In this document: piece by piece, positions 8,906 to 18,390 of the stretch | How positions within the stretch are numbered: the first letter of the stretch is position 1 | Layout: every line of letters starts with the position of its first letter | Origin: Streptomyces radicis | GTDB taxonomy: Bacteria > Actinomycetota > Actinomycetes > Streptomycetales > Streptomycetaceae | DNA: 64,000 bases | Assembly (NCBI RefSeq): GCF_003626575.1 | Contig: NZ_RBDY01000002.1 | Span: 62,001-126,000, forward strand | Direction: 5' to 3' | Program-made: the position numbers and the translations under genes | The notes under the pieces: model-generated | Seen by the model: only the letters and a program-made list of their open reading frames with translations | What the model was told of the DNA's origin: nothing | Databases searched by the model: none

Positions 8906-9790
8906 TCACCCGGGGAGCGGGACGCCGGGGCGGAACGGGCAGGCGGGGACGCCGGGCACGGGCACGCGCGCGGTGAACAGGGCGCCGTCATCGGGCGTGG
9001 GCGCGTCGAGGCCCGTCGTGGCGCTCGTGATGTGCAGGAGGTGGCCGTCGGCCCCGCCGAGGCACACGCTCGTGGGCTGCCGCGCGGGCAGCGGGAGCCC
9101 GTGGTCGAGCGTTCCGTCGGGGAGGTAGCGGTGCACGGCGGCGCCGCCCCACAGCGCGACCCACAGGGCGCCCTCGCGGTCCACGGTCATCCCGTCGGGG
9201 CCGCCCTCGTCGGCCGGGACGGTCAGAAACGGCTCGGGCACGCCGAGTTCGCCCGAGTCGGGGTCCACGGGGTAGCGGCGGACGAGCCCGGCGGCCGTGT
9301 CGGCCACGTACATGAGCCGCCCGTCGGGCGTGAACGCCGGGCCGTTGGCGATCGTGATGCCCTCGAGCACGCGGGTCACGGTGAGGTCGTGGTCCACGCG
9401 GTAGAGCGACCCCGCGCCCGGCGTCCCGTCGCAGGCCATGCTGCCCGCCCAGAACCGGCCGCCGGGGTCGGCGACGCCGTCGTTCATGCGCGAGGGCGCG
9501 GGCGTCCCGGCCTCGGGGCGGGCCAGCCACGTCGTCGCGCCGCCGGGCCCGAGCAGGGCGAGGCCGCGGCCCACCGCGGCGATCCAGCGGCCCGGGTGGC
9601 CCGCGACGGGGGCGACGGCGCCCAACGGCTCGTCGACGCGCAGCAGCTCGGTCAACGGGCCTGGCTCGTCGGGGGCGCTGAGGAGGCGGCCCGCGAGGAG
9701 GTCGACCAGGACCAGGCGGTCGCCGGTCCAGCGGGAGCCCTCGCCGTGCTCGAGGCGGTCGGGGGCGGCGGGGACGGGGTGCTCGGTCAT
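8906..9790 (-). CDS. SMP-30/gluconolactonase-family protein
   Basis: A 294-residue six-bladed beta-propeller of the SMP-30/gluconolactonase/LRE family. Metal-binding positions are recognisable: Glu17 in HGEGSRW, Asn in RMNDGVADP, Asn in IANGPAFTPDG and Asp in GPDGMTVD. Members hydrolyse sugar lactones with a divalent metal; the natural substrate here is unknown. There is no signal peptide, so it is probably cytoplasmic. The ATG at 9790 is the only start that keeps the metal-binding Glu near the N-terminus, though its ribosome-binding site is weak. It diverges from the NAD(P)-binding protein gene. Confidence 0.8.
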   Translation of the reverse strand: MTEHPVPAAPDRLEHGEGSRWTGDRLVLVDLLAGRLLSAPDEPGPLTELLRVDEPLGAVAPVAGHPGRWIAAVGRGLALLGPGGATTWLARPEAGTPAPSRMNDGVADPGGRFWAGSMACDGTPGAGSLYRVDHDLTVTRVLEGITIANGPAFTPDGRLMYVADTAAGLVRRYPVDPDSGELGVPEPFLTVPADEGGPDGMTVDREGALWVALWGGAAVHRYLPDGTLDHGLPLPARQPTSVCLGGADGHLLHITSATTGLDAPTPDDGALFTARVPVPGVPACPFRPGVPLPG

Positions 9791-9982
9791 CGACGCCACG
9801 GTAAGGGGCGGGCCCGGGCCACCGGCGGAGGTCGCGCCGGAGGACGAACGCGGCGGGTCGCCGGTCCTGGCAGGCGGCCGTCGAGGACGCGTGCCGCGTT
9901 CGCGGGGGACGACCGCGGGGAAGTGGACGCGATGACAGAATCCGGGGCGTGGGGGAACGGACCAGGGAGGGGGTGGGGGGAC

Positions 9983-10624
9983 GTGCGGCTCGCCGTTCTC
10001 GGAGCCACCGGGGGCACCGGGGCCGAGGTGGTCGGGCAAGCGCTCGACGCGGGGCACGAGGTCACGGCCGTCGTGCGGAGCGCGGCGCGGCTCGCGCCCG
10101 GCATCGCCGCCCGAGCCGCCGAGGTCGCCGAGGTGGCGGACCAGACCGACGAACGGGCCCTGCGCGCGGCGTTCGACGGCCGGGACGCCGTGCTCTCCGC
10201 GCTGGGCACCACGCGCAAGGGGGCGGGCGCCGTCACCGCCGTGACCCGTGCGGCGACGGCCGCGATGGCCGCCGCGGGGGTGGGCCGCATCGTCGTGGTG
10301 AGCGCGGTGCCCGTGGGCCCGGTGCCCGAGGGCGAGGGGCTGTTCCACCGGGCGGTGCTGCACCCGCTGATCAGCGGGATCTTCCGGGACGTCTACCGGG
10401 ACCTGGCCGCCATGGAGGCCGAGTTGCGCGGCGGCGGCACCGACTGGACCGTCATCCGCCCGCCGCGCCTGGTCGACGCCCCGCTCACCGGCCGCTACCG
10501 CCGCGAGATCGGCGGCAACGTCCGCGGTGGCCGCACCCTCGCGCGGGCGGATCTGGCCCACGCGATGCTCGGGGCGCTCACCGACCCGGCGACCTTCGGG
10601 CGGGCGGTGGGGGTGGCGTACTGA
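9983..10624 (+). CDS. NAD(P)-binding atypical SDR (NmrA/BLVRB-like)
   Basis: A 213-residue protein made almost entirely of a Rossmann domain. The nucleotide-binding motif GATGGTGAEV starts at residue 7, and the segments VLSALGTT, IVVVSAVPVG and TDWTVIRPPRL match atypical short-chain dehydrogenases that act as NAD(P)H-dependent reductases or redox sensors. The substrate is unknown. I chose the GTG at 9983 because it has a strong G-rich site (GGAGG) and puts the first beta strand at the N-terminus; an in-frame ATG at 9932 would add 17 residues. Its stop lies one base from the convergent transposase-like gene. Confidence 0.75.
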   Translation: MRLAVLGATGGTGAEVVGQALDAGHEVTAVVRSAARLAPGIAARAAEVAEVADQTDERALRAAFDGRDAVLSALGTTRKGAGAVTAVTRAATAAMAAAGVGRIVVVSAVPVGPVPEGEGLFHRAVLHPLISGIFRDVYRDLAAMEAELRGGGTDWTVIRPPRLVDAPLTGRYRREIGGNVRGGRTLARADLAHAMLGALTDPATFGRAVGVAY

Positions 10625-10625
10625 C

Positions 10626-11432
10626 TCAGCCGGGGGCCGTGGTCAGAAAGGTGTGCGCGAGCATCGACAGCGTGATGTGGCGGTACCACGCGCGCCACCT
10701 GCGGGCGGAGTAGCGGTCGAGCCCGGCCCGGTCGCGGGCCGTCCTGAAGTGGCGCGCGGCGCGGCGCGCCGACGCGGGTGTGGTGGGCGTGTGGGCGATG
10801 CCATGGCCCCGCAGCAGCGCCGTGACCCGGGGCGTCGCGGGAGCCACGACCCGCTCGGGGGTGAGGGCGGCGAGCGCCCGCGCCAGCATCCGCTCGCCGA
10901 GCTGATCACGCGTCGCGGGCGCCAGATCGGCGGGAATTCCGCCGCGTTTTCTGCGGGTTCCGCAATCGAGCCACGACGGGGGGAGAAAAAGCTCCCTGTC
11001 GATGGCGGCTACCGTGCCCCTTGAATCGAAGCACAGCAGAAAGATCCCTATCTGGTAATTCCCCGCCCGCCCTGAGGCGGCGCAGAACTGCCGCTCGACC
11101 CCGGCGGATTCGCGCCCCTTCTTCAGGAATCCCTCCTCGGCGACGACCAGCGTGGAACCGGTGGCGCCCCCGTGGCGGGTCACGATGTCCCTGATGCGGT
11201 CCCGCACCCGGTCCTCGTCCCAACGCGCCGTTGTCAGCAGCCTGTTGCGCCCGTCGATGCCACCGGAGTGCCACGTGGGCGACCTGGAGAGCAGCCCGCA
11301 CACATAGGCGAACGCGTGCTCCCTCGGCTCCTCACGGACGAATTCGCCCTCGACCGATCTGAAGAGCCTTCTGAGCCCGTTGGGAAAATCTCCCGTCCGC
11401 TCCGCAGCGGCCGCGTGCGCGACGTCTCGCAT
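10626..11432 (-). CDS. Shortened IS701-type transposase-like protein, catalytically impaired
   Basis: A 268-residue uninterrupted frame with the hallmarks of the IS701 DDE family: the GFLKKGRESAGVERQF block, the following AGRAGNYQIGIFL block, the IDRELFLP block and the C-terminal WRAWYRHITLSMLAH helix. It differs from an active transposase in two ways. The first catalytic Asp region, normally VxDDTGFLKKG, reads VVAEEGFLKKG. The stretch that should hold the second catalytic Asp is largely missing, so the protein is about two thirds of normal length. The frame is intact and keeps a strong GGAGGA site, and no inverted repeats of an insertion sequence are evident. More AT-ending codons than its neighbours suggest transfer. 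It may be a decaying remnant or a domesticated DNA-binding protein. Confidence 0.65.
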   Translation of the reverse strand: MRDVAHAAAAERTGDFPNGLRRLFRSVEGEFVREEPREHAFAYVCGLLSRSPTWHSGGIDGRNRLLTTARWDEDRVRDRIRDIVTRHGGATGSTLVVAEEGFLKKGRESAGVERQFCAASGRAGNYQIGIFLLCFDSRGTVAAIDRELFLPPSWLDCGTRRKRGGIPADLAPATRDQLGERMLARALAALTPERVVAPATPRVTALLRGHGIAHTPTTPASARRAARHFRTARDRAGLDRYSARRWRAWYRHITLSMLAHTFLTTAPG

Positions 11433-11536
11433 GGAATGTGCTCCTCCCCCGAGAAACTCTTCCTACGCGATGAGCCTAAGTTCGGGACGGCCCTTTTCCC
11501 ATGCGGTTCATGTCACCGATGCACCGGGAAGGAAGC

Positions 11537-11572
11537 GTGCGCCGCCCATGACATCGGTCATGGGCGGCGCAC
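11537..11572 (-). terminator. Strong hairpin after the haloperoxidase-like gene; contains a repeated palindrome
   Basis: A perfect 16-bp inverted repeat with a 4-base loop lies 17 bp downstream of the haloperoxidase-like stop and about 105 bp upstream of the transposase-like ATG. It could be a terminator for the former. Its central 20 bp (11545-11564) recur as an identical palindrome at 39378, so it may equally be an operator or a recombination site. Confidence 0.55.
11545..11564. repeat. 20-bp palindrome, copy 1 (CCCATGAC-N4-GTCATGGG)
   Basis: An 8-4-8 palindrome whose 16 arm bases are identical to those of copy 2 at 39378-39397; only the centre differs (ATCG here, ATGC there). It lies upstream of the transposase-like gene. 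Candidate shared operator or mobile-element trace. Confidence 0.6.
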
Positions 11573-11588
11573 CGGCTGAGGGAGGCGT

Positions 11589-13127
11589 TCAGCGCAGCGT
11601 GCGCGTCGGCTCGCCCTGGATGTGGCCGTCGACGAAGTCGAACGCCAGGGCGCCCACCTGCTCGCCGATGGTCCAGGCCGCCTGCATCGAGGGCCTGAAG
11701 TGCACGCCGGCCAGGATGCGGGACTCGCCGCAGTCGCTGACGAACGCGTCCCAGGTGTCCCACGCCAGTGTGGTGTCGGCGGCCGGGGTGACGCCCGGCT
11801 CGATCCAGGAGGAGCCCGCGGGGAAGGTGAAGCTCATCATCGGGTCGGACGAGCCGGTCAGCGGCTCGCCTGCCGCCGCGACGGCGGCGCAGATCCCCGC
11901 CGAGCCCGACGGGTACTCGGGGTGGTCGCCGACCGGTATGTAGCTGTCCCAGTGCTCGCCCGGCATGTCGTGCACGGTGCCGCGCCCTGGACCGCCCCAG
12001 GCGGACACCTCCTCGCCCTCGTAGAGGTGGCGGATGGCGGTGAACGGCCTGGGGGCGTCGTACGCCAGCTTGCTGTCCCACACCGCGATGGCTCCGTCGA
12101 AGGCGGCGATGTGCAGCCCGGTCGCCAGGTGGACGAAGGCGAACAGCTCGTCGACGGGATCCGCGCGCCCCGCGCTGAGCGCGTCGGCGGCCTCGATCGT
12201 GAAGGAGCCGCCGAGGAACAGCATCTTGTCGTCGAAGAACTCCGCCATCATCTTGTCCCGGTCGGTCAACCCGGCCGAGGCCTCGAGCACTTCGTCGGCC
12301 TGCGCCCGGTACGCCTCCTCGTCGGCCGGGTCGCTGTCGACCGGTGGCTCGGCGCGGAACTGCCCGACGTCGTCGAAGGAGTACGCCTGCGTCCGGCCGA
12401 ACTGGGGCGTGATGAAGCTCTGCACCCGGAAGAGGCCGTTGTCCTGGGGCACCAGGTCGGGCTGCCAACGCCCCGGATCGGTGATCTCGTAGGCGCTGTT
12501 GACCGGCTGGTAGCCCGTGTAGTCGGCGTAGGGGGCCCGGTGGTACTCGCGACCGCCCTCGTCGCCGAGCTGGTTCATGCCGTCGTGCGCCCGGCCCTCG
12601 ACGACGCCTTCGGCCGCGGCGATGCCGATGCCCTCGGGGGTGCTGAGATCCGTCGATCCGGCGTCGGGGTCGAGGCCGACGGAGGTGAGCATCTCCCGCC
12701 AGTCGTCCTCATGGTCCGGCATCAGCCATCGCAGCGTGTGGTAAGAGGCGTGCAGCATCGCCGTGTTGAGCCGCGTGTTGTCCCGCGTCTCGCGCGCCGG
12801 GCGCCGCCCCAGGTCGGAGTAGATCCCGACGGCGGTCGGGTGGTAGGGCGCCACCGCGTCGAACCACGCCGTCTCCATCAGCGCCACATGGCGCAGCACC
12901 AGCGGCACATCCATGCCGTGCGGCGAAAGCGACTCCCTGATCTTCTCCTGCGCGGTGGGCACGACGATCTCCAGGGCGGCGTTGCCCCGCCGGAAGTCGA
13001 ACCCGTCGTCCCCGCCGGAGGGGTCGGCGGTGGCGTTGCCGCCAAGAGCGAGCGTGGCCACCAGGGTGCACACGAGCGCCACTCTGCCGCGCAGTCCTCG
13101 GAGCCTTCGGCTCCCCCGTTCTGCCAT
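11589..13127 (-). CDS. Secreted vanadium-dependent haloperoxidase-like (PAP2 superfamily) protein
   Basis: A 512-residue protein with a signal peptide (about residues 1-35). The C-terminal half has the vanadate/phosphate-binding signatures of vanadium haloperoxidases: KLAYDAPRP (Lys353, Arg360), PSGSAG (406-411) and SRILAGVHF with the candidate vanadate ligand His476. The second motif is usually PSGH; here the acid-base His is replaced by Ser, a deviation also met among streptomycete chloroperoxidase-like enzymes, so activity cannot be assumed. If active it would oxidise halide for halogenation, outside the cytoplasm. The ATG at 13127 is followed directly by the signal peptide. Its role in the nearby polyketide pathway is unproven. 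Confidence 0.7.
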   Translation of the reverse strand: MAERGSRRLRGLRGRVALVCTLVATLALGGNATADPSGGDDGFDFRRGNAALEIVVPTAQEKIRESLSPHGMDVPLVLRHVALMETAWFDAVAPYHPTAVGIYSDLGRRPARETRDNTRLNTAMLHASYHTLRWLMPDHEDDWREMLTSVGLDPDAGSTDLSTPEGIGIAAAEGVVEGRAHDGMNQLGDEGGREYHRAPYADYTGYQPVNSAYEITDPGRWQPDLVPQDNGLFRVQSFITPQFGRTQAYSFDDVGQFRAEPPVDSDPADEEAYRAQADEVLEASAGLTDRDKMMAEFFDDKMLFLGGSFTIEAADALSAGRADPVDELFAFVHLATGLHIAAFDGAIAVWDSKLAYDAPRPFTAIRHLYEGEEVSAWGGPGRGTVHDMPGEHWDSYIPVGDHPEYPSGSAGICAAVAAAGEPLTGSSDPMMSFTFPAGSSWIEPGVTPAADTTLAWDTWDAFVSDCGESRILAGVHFRPSMQAAWTIGEQVGALAFDFVDGHIQGEPTRTLR

Positions 13128-13330
13128 GGATCCATCCCTTCGGAGGGCCGCTCGCGCGGCCGTGATCCCGGTGTTCACCGGTCGGTGATCCAGCGTCACA
13201 GCGGGGCCAGGGGCCGTCAGCAGAACTGCGGAAGGCGCCATTTCCCCCTGCTACGCTCGGTGTTCGGGCGGGACGGTCAGGGCGGGACGTGGCACGTGTA
13301 CGCGGAGTTGCCGGGGAGAGTCAGCGCACC

Positions 13331-16300
13331 GTGAAGTCATCCGATCCACCGGGGCGTGAGCACCCCGCCGCGGTCCTGCGCTCCGAGATCGACCGCACCG
13401 CCGAGAGCCACGGCGGTCTGGTGCTGGTCGCGGGCGAGGCGGGGATCGGCAAGACGACGCTGGTGACCAGCGTGCTCGGGCACGCGCGGGCGCGGGGCGC
13501 GCTGGTGCTCCCCGCCACCTGCTGGGAGCACGACGGCAGCCCGGGCTACTGGCCCTGGACGCAGGTGGCGCGGGCCCTGCGCCGCGCGGTCGGCCCCGAG
13601 CGCTGGCCGGGCCTGGCCGAGGGGGCGGGGCGTGGCCTCGCGGCGCTGCTCGGCGAGGAGGCGCCGCGCGGTGACGGCGCGCACGGGCAGGGCGACTTCC
13701 CCCTGCACGACGCCGTGACCAACCTGCTGCTCGCGGCGGCGGCCCTGCACCCGGTCATGGTGGTGATCGACGACCTGCACCGGGCCGACGCGGCCTCGCT
13801 GCGGCTGCTCGAGTTCCTGGTCGGGCACGCCTGGTCCGAACGGATCCTGGTGGTGGGCACCTACCGCGACGCCGACCTGACCGTCGACGCGCGCGCCGAG
13901 GGCGTTCGGGCGCTGTTCGCGCCGCTGCTCGCGCGGGCCCGCCTCCTGCCCCTGACCGGGCTCGGCGCCGACGAGGTGGCCACGCTCATGGAACGCGCCA
14001 CCGGGCGGCGCCCCGAGCCCGCGACGGCCGACGAGGTGTGGCGGCGCACCGGGGGCAACCCGTTCTTCGTCGAGCAGACCGCCCGGCTCTGGGCCAGCGG
14101 CAGCCCCGTGCCCGGCATGGCCCCTGGCCTGCGCTGGACGCTGGACCGGCGGCTGGCCCAACTCCCGCCCGCGCTCCGCGCGTTCCTCTCGGCCGCGGCC
14201 GTGTTCGGGCGGGAGTTCAGGGCGGAGCACCCCGGGGCGGCGCTGGGTCTCGCGGCGGAACGCGCCGACGCCCTCGTGGCACTCGCGGTGTCCGCGCGGC
14301 TGCTCGCGCCCGGGGAGGAAGGGGCGTTCCGCTTCGCCCACGACCTGATCCGCGAGGCGCTGTACGCCGGGCTCGCACCGCCCGAGGCGCGCCGCGCACA
14401 CGCCGCCGCGCTGCGGGTGCTGCGCACCGCGCGCGATGACTCCCTGCCGACGGAGCTCGCCCGGCACGCCGTGGCCTCGGGGGACGAGGTCCCCGCGGCC
14501 GAGACCGTGGCCCTGCTGCTCGCCGCCGCCCGCGACGCGGTGGGGCGGCTCGCGCTCGACGAGGCCGTGGACCACTACGGCAGGGCCGAGGCGCGGATCC
14601 CCGAGGGCCGACGCGGCGCCCGGGCGCGGGTCACGCTCGACCTGGCCGCCGCGCTCAACGCCCTGGGCGACGCCGCGGGCGCGCGGGCGGCGTTTCACGA
14701 GGCGCTGGTCCTCGCGCGGGAGGCGGGGGACCATCAGCTGCTCGCGCGCGCGGCGTTGACCCTGCACGCGCTGCGCGACCCGGCGCGCCACGAGCCGCTG
14801 CACGCGGAGGCGATCCGGGAGGCGCACGAGGCGCTGGCCGGGGACGGCGGCGGGGTACGGGGGCGCCCTCCCCTCGACCGCCCTGCTCTCGACCGGCTTC
14901 CGCTCGACCGCACGGCGCGGGAGCTGAGCCTGCGCGCGGTGCGGCTCGCCAGGGCCGACGGTGACGAAACGGCGCTCGGCTTTGCCCTGCTGGCGCGGCA
15001 CGACGCCATCTGGTCCCCCGCCACCACGGCCGAACGGCGGTCCCTCGCCGAGGAGTTGCTCGCAGTGGCGCGCCGCGGCGGGGACGCGGAGCTGGAGTCG
15101 CAGGCCGCGGTGCGCCGACTCGGGGCGCTGCTCGAGGAGGGGGACCCGCGCTATCTCGCCGAGCACCGCGCCTTCGTGGAGCGGGCGGAGCGCTCCGGGC
15201 TGCCACGCGACCGGGACGAGGCGCTGCTCAGCCGGTGCGCGGTGGCGACGCTCACCGGGCGGTTCGACGAGGCGGAGGAGCTCATCGGGCGCGCCCGCCC
15301 CGGCGGTGAACAGTGGGCGTTCGACCGGGCGAGCCTCTGGCGGCACCAACGGTGGGCGCTGCTGCTGGCTTCGGGGCGGTGGGGGGAGATCGACGCGCTG
15401 TGGGAGTCCGCCGCGGGAGAGGACGCGGAGGCGGCCGATGGGCTCATCGTGGCGCTCACCGCGGTGCAGCGCGGTGACGTGGACCGCGCGGTGCGCTACC
15501 TGGGGGAGTGCGAGGCGGGCGGCGCGCGGCACCCGGAGTGGTTCGCCCCGCTGTGGCTGCGCTTCAGGGCGCAGACAGCCGCGGCCTCGGGCGACGCGGA
15601 GCTGTGCCGCCGCGTGCGCGAGGAGCTCGCGCCGCTCGGCGACAGGTGGGCGGTGTCGATCGCGGGCTACGACGTGCACGGCCCGTATGTCCTGTGGGCC
15701 TCGGTGCTCGACGCGGCGCTTGGCCGCTGGGACGCCGCCGTCGCGGGCCTGACCGCGGCGTGGCGGGGCGCTGAACGCCTCGGCGCCGCCCCCTGGTCGG
15801 TCGCGGCACGGCTGCGGCTGGCCGACGCACTGGCGTCGCGCGCCGCGCCCGGCGACGCCGTACGCGGCGCCGCGCTGCGCGCGGAAGCGCGGCGCGAGGC
15901 GGAGGCCATGGGCATCGGGGGCATCGGGGGCGTCGAGGCCCCGGGGGAACGCGCGCCGAGCGGCAACGTGTTCCGCCCTGGCGACGGCGCCTGGACGCTG
16001 CGCTTCGCGGGCCGCACGGTCCATGTGCCGGACGCCAAGGGGCTGCACGACCTGCGGCGCCTGCTGGCCCGCCCCGGGGCCGACGTGCCGGCGCTCCGGC
16101 TGCTCCTCCCCGAGGGCGAGGGCGGAGGTCCATGGCCCTCGGACCGGGCCGCCGCCCGGCGGCACCTGGGCGCGGCGGACGAGCGCGTCGCGCGGGCGCT
16201 GGCCGCGGGCGACGACGGGGCCGCCGCCGCGGCCGACCGCGAACGGGCCGCGTTGCTCGATGAGTTGCGCGCGAGCCACGGGGGCGCCCCTGGGGACGAG

Positions 16301-16459
16301 GCGGAACGCGCGAGGAAGGCGGTCTCGGGCCGCATCCGCTACGCGCTGCGCCGCCTCGACCGGCAGCACCCCGAGCTGGCCCGCCACCTGAGCGCCACCG
16401 TCACCACGGGCGCCGTCTGCTCCTACCGCCCCGAGCGCCGCGTCGCCTGGACCCTCTGA
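13331..16459 (+). CDS. Large STAND-type ATPase regulator (LAL-like) without a visible LuxR domain
   Basis: A 1042-residue protein. The N-terminal AAA/NTPase domain shows Walker A GEAGIGKTT (about 35-43) and Walker B VVIDDLHRAD. A long helical, Ala/Arg-rich TPR-like middle region follows. LAL regulators normally end in a LuxR helix-turn-helix; I cannot see one. Instead the last about 150 residues form a separate module (TLRFAGRTVHVPDAKGLHDL, then RIRYALRRLDRQHPELARHL, ending CSYRPERR) that recurs at the C-terminus of other actinobacterial ATPase regulators and may be a winged-helix domain. The GTG at 13331 keeps the normal LAL N-terminus; a GTG at 13289 is possible. It lies next to the exporter and may regulate the polyketide cluster, which is inference. 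Confidence 0.7.
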   Translation: MKSSDPPGREHPAAVLRSEIDRTAESHGGLVLVAGEAGIGKTTLVTSVLGHARARGALVLPATCWEHDGSPGYWPWTQVARALRRAVGPERWPGLAEGAGRGLAALLGEEAPRGDGAHGQGDFPLHDAVTNLLLAAAALHPVMVVIDDLHRADAASLRLLEFLVGHAWSERILVVGTYRDADLTVDARAEGVRALFAPLLARARLLPLTGLGADEVATLMERATGRRPEPATADEVWRRTGGNPFFVEQTARLWASGSPVPGMAPGLRWTLDRRLAQLPPALRAFLSAAAVFGREFRAEHPGAALGLAAERADALVALAVSARLLAPGEEGAFRFAHDLIREALYAGLAPPEARRAHAAALRVLRTARDDSLPTELARHAVASGDEVPAAETVALLLAAARDAVGRLALDEAVDHYGRAEARIPEGRRGARARVTLDLAAALNALGDAAGARAAFHEALVLAREAGDHQLLARAALTLHALRDPARHEPLHAEAIREAHEALAGDGGGVRGRPPLDRPALDRLPLDRTARELSLRAVRLARADGDETALGFALLARHDAIWSPATTAERRSLAEELLAVARRGGDAELESQAAVRRLGALLEEGDPRYLAEHRAFVERAERSGLPRDRDEALLSRCAVATLTGRFDEAEELIGRARPGGEQWAFDRASLWRHQRWALLLASGRWGEIDALWESAAGEDAEAADGLIVALTAVQRGDVDRAVRYLGECEAGGARHPEWFAPLWLRFRAQTAAASGDAELCRRVREELAPLGDRWAVSIAGYDVHGPYVLWASVLDAALGRWDAAVAGLTAAWRGAERLGAAPWSVAARLRLADALASRAAPGDAVRGAALRAEARREAEAMGIGGIGGVEAPGERAPSGNVFRPGDGAWTLRFAGRTVHVPDAKGLHDLRRLLARPGADVPALRLLLPEGEGGGPWPSDRAAARRHLGAADERVARALAAGDDGAAAAADRERAALLDELRASHGGAPGDEAERARKAVSGRIRYALRRLDRQHPELARHLSATVTTGAVCSYRPERRVAWTL

Positions 16460-16480
16460 ACGAGACCCGAACGCCGGGGC

Positions 16481-16496
16481 ACGGCCGCGCGGCCGT
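16481..16496. terminator. Possible bidirectional terminator
   Basis: A 16-bp GC-rich palindrome between the convergent regulator and DrrB-like genes; it can fold with a 4-base loop. Weak support. Confidence 0.3.
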
Positions 16497-17353
16497 CAAC
16501 GCCTCCCGTTGTACAGGCGCATCGTGGCGACGCCGAAGACCAGGGTCAGCGCGGCGCTCCACAGCAGCACCCACCCCACGGGCCCGGCCGCCGACGTGCC
16601 GTCCATGAGCGCCCGCTCCGCGTCCACCATGTGCGTGATCGGGCTGACCTCGACGCAGGCGCGCAGCCATCCGGGCATGGTGTCGGGGTCGACGAACACG
16701 TTGCTCGTGAAGACCAGCGGGAACACCACCGCGAAGCTCACGCTCTGCACCGACTTCTCCGACCGCATCAGCAGCCCGAACATCGTCCAGATCCACGAGA
16801 AGCTGAACGAGAACACGAGCAGCAGCCCGAGCGCCCCCAGCACGCCAAGCGCCCCGCCGTCGGGGCGGTAGCCCATCGCGAGCCCGAGGCCGACCATCAC
16901 GACCGACGCCATCGTGTAGCGCGCGAGATCGCCGAGCAGCGCGCCGACCAGCGCGGAGGGGCGCCAGATCGGCAGGGTCCTGAAACGGTCGAAGATGCCC
17001 TTGTGGACATCGATGTTGAGCGCGGTGCCGGTGTACATCGTGGTCATCATGACGCTCATCACGATCATGCCGGGCAGCAGGAACTGGAGGTACTCCTCGG
17101 TCGACCCGGCGAGCGCGCCCCCGAAGAGGTGCGTGAACATCAGCGTCATGATCGCCGGGAACACGGTGACGTCGAAGAGCTGCTCGGGCACGTGCTTGAT
17201 CTTCAGCATCGCCCGCCAGCCGAACGTCAGCGACGTGGACACGGGCCCGGGGCGCCGGGGCACGCGGGTGCCTTCGATCAGCGTGCGCAACGCGTCGAGG
17301 TCGGTCGGTTCCGGCGGCGCCGCCGTGGGCGACACCCGGTCCTCGATGCTCAT
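16496..17353 (-). CDS. DrrB-like ABC-2 exporter permease
   Basis: A 285-residue membrane protein with a 45-residue cytoplasmic lead-in and about six transmembrane helices, matching the ABC-2 (DrrB/NodJ) permease type. The motif around [11 protein letters not shown] is the characteristic cytoplasmic loop of this family. Its ATG overlaps the stop of the ATPase gene (ATGA), so the two subunits are made together. DrrAB of daunorubicin producers pumps the drug out and gives self-resistance; given the adjacent aromatic polyketide genes, the same job is likely here. Confidence 0.85.
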   Translation of the reverse strand: MSIEDRVSPTAAPPEPTDLDALRTLIEGTRVPRRPGPVSTSLTFGWRAMLKIKHVPEQLFDVTVFPAIMTLMFTHLFGGALAGSTEEYLQFLLPGMIVMSVMMTTMYTGTALNIDVHKGIFDRFRTLPIWRPSALVGALLGDLARYTMASVVMVGLGLAMGYRPDGGALGVLGALGLLLVFSFSFSWIWTMFGLLMRSEKSVQSVSFAVVFPLVFTSNVFVDPDTMPGWLRACVEVSPITHMVDAERALMDGTSAAGPVGWVLLWSAALTLVFGVATMRLYNGRR

Positions 17354-18390
17354 TCGGCCTCCTTGGCCGCGAGGGAGGGCGCCGCGGTCGAGGCCGCGGC
17401 GGGGCGGTCGGTGAGGGCGAGGAAGACCTCGTCGAGGCTGGGCTGGCCGAGCGCGAACTCCGCGACGGCGATGTCCGCGCGGGTGAGCTCGGCCAGCGCG
17501 TGGCCGATGCGGTGGTTGGCCGCCTTCCCCGCCAGGTCCTCGCGGTCGAGCAGGGCGTAGAGGGTCCCCGGCTCGCCGCCGGACTGCACGGGGACGTTGA
17601 GCACGCGGCGCAGCGTGTACTCGGCCTCGAGGCGCTGGGTGGCGTCGACCAGGCGCAGCCGCACGGTGCCGGCGCCGAGGCGCGACTTCAGCTCGCCCGG
17701 GGTGCCCTCGGCGATGACACCGCCCCGGTCGATGACGGCGATGCGGGAGGCCAGCTGGTCGGCCTCCTCCAGGTACTGGGTGGTCAGCAGCACCGTGGTG
17801 CCGCTGCGGGTGAGCATCCGCACCACGTCCCACACGCGCGCCCGGCTGCGCGGGTCGAGACCCGTGGTCGGCTCGTCGAGGAACAGCAGCCGCGCCCGGT
17901 TGACCAGGCTGGCGGCGATGTCGAGCCGTCGGCGCATGCCGCCCGAGTAGGTCTTGGCCTGCCGCCCCGCGGCGTCGGCCAGCCCGAACGCGTCGAGCAG
18001 CAGCTCGGCGCGGCGCCCGGCGTCGGCCTTGCCGAAGCCGAGCAGCCGCCCGAGCAGGACGAGGTTCTCGACACCCGTCAGGTCCTCGTCGACCGACGCG
18101 TACTGCCCGGTCAGGCTCACCAGGGAGCGCACCGTGTCGGGCTCGCGGACCACGTCGTGGCCGAAGACGCGGGCCTGGCCCGCGTCCGGGCGCAGCAGCG
18201 TGGCCAGCATCCTGACCATGGTGGTCTTGCCCGCGCCGTTGGGCCCGAGCACGCCGTACACGGTGCCCGCCGGGACCGTCAGGTCGACGCCGTCGACCGC
18301 CCGGTGGGCCCCGAAGACCTTCACCAGACCGCGGGTGACGATGGCGGCGCCGACGTCGTCGCCCACGCCCTTCCCCGGGGTTCGCTCCAT
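17350..18390 (-). CDS. DrrA-like ABC exporter ATPase (drug self-resistance type)
   Basis: A 346-residue ATPase with Walker [10 protein letters not shown] (49-57), Q-loop [15 protein letters not shown], signature [10 protein letters not shown], Walker [13 protein letters not shown] and an H-loop region [12 protein letters not shown]. The C-terminal about 90 residues, including [12 protein letters not shown], form the DrrA-type extension that docks on DrrB. The start at ATG 18390 follows a GAGGAG site. It forms a two-gene operon with the permease. In the daunorubicin system the homologue powers drug efflux; the substrate here is probably the polyketide made by the genes from 19.6 to 39.1 kb. 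Confidence 0.88.
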   Translation of the reverse strand: MERTPGKGVGDDVGAAIVTRGLVKVFGAHRAVDGVDLTVPAGTVYGVLGPNGAGKTTMVRMLATLLRPDAGQARVFGHDVVREPDTVRSLVSLTGQYASVDEDLTGVENLVLLGRLLGFGKADAGRRAELLLDAFGLADAAGRQAKTYSGGMRRRLDIAASLVNRARLLFLDEPTTGLDPRSRARVWDVVRMLTRSGTTVLLTTQYLEEADQLASRIAVIDRGGVIAEGTPGELKSRLGAGTVRLRLVDATQRLEAEYTLRRVLNVPVQSGGEPGTLYALLDREDLAGKAANHRIGHALAELTRADIAVAEFALGQPSLDEVFLALTDRPAAASTAAPSLAAKEAE

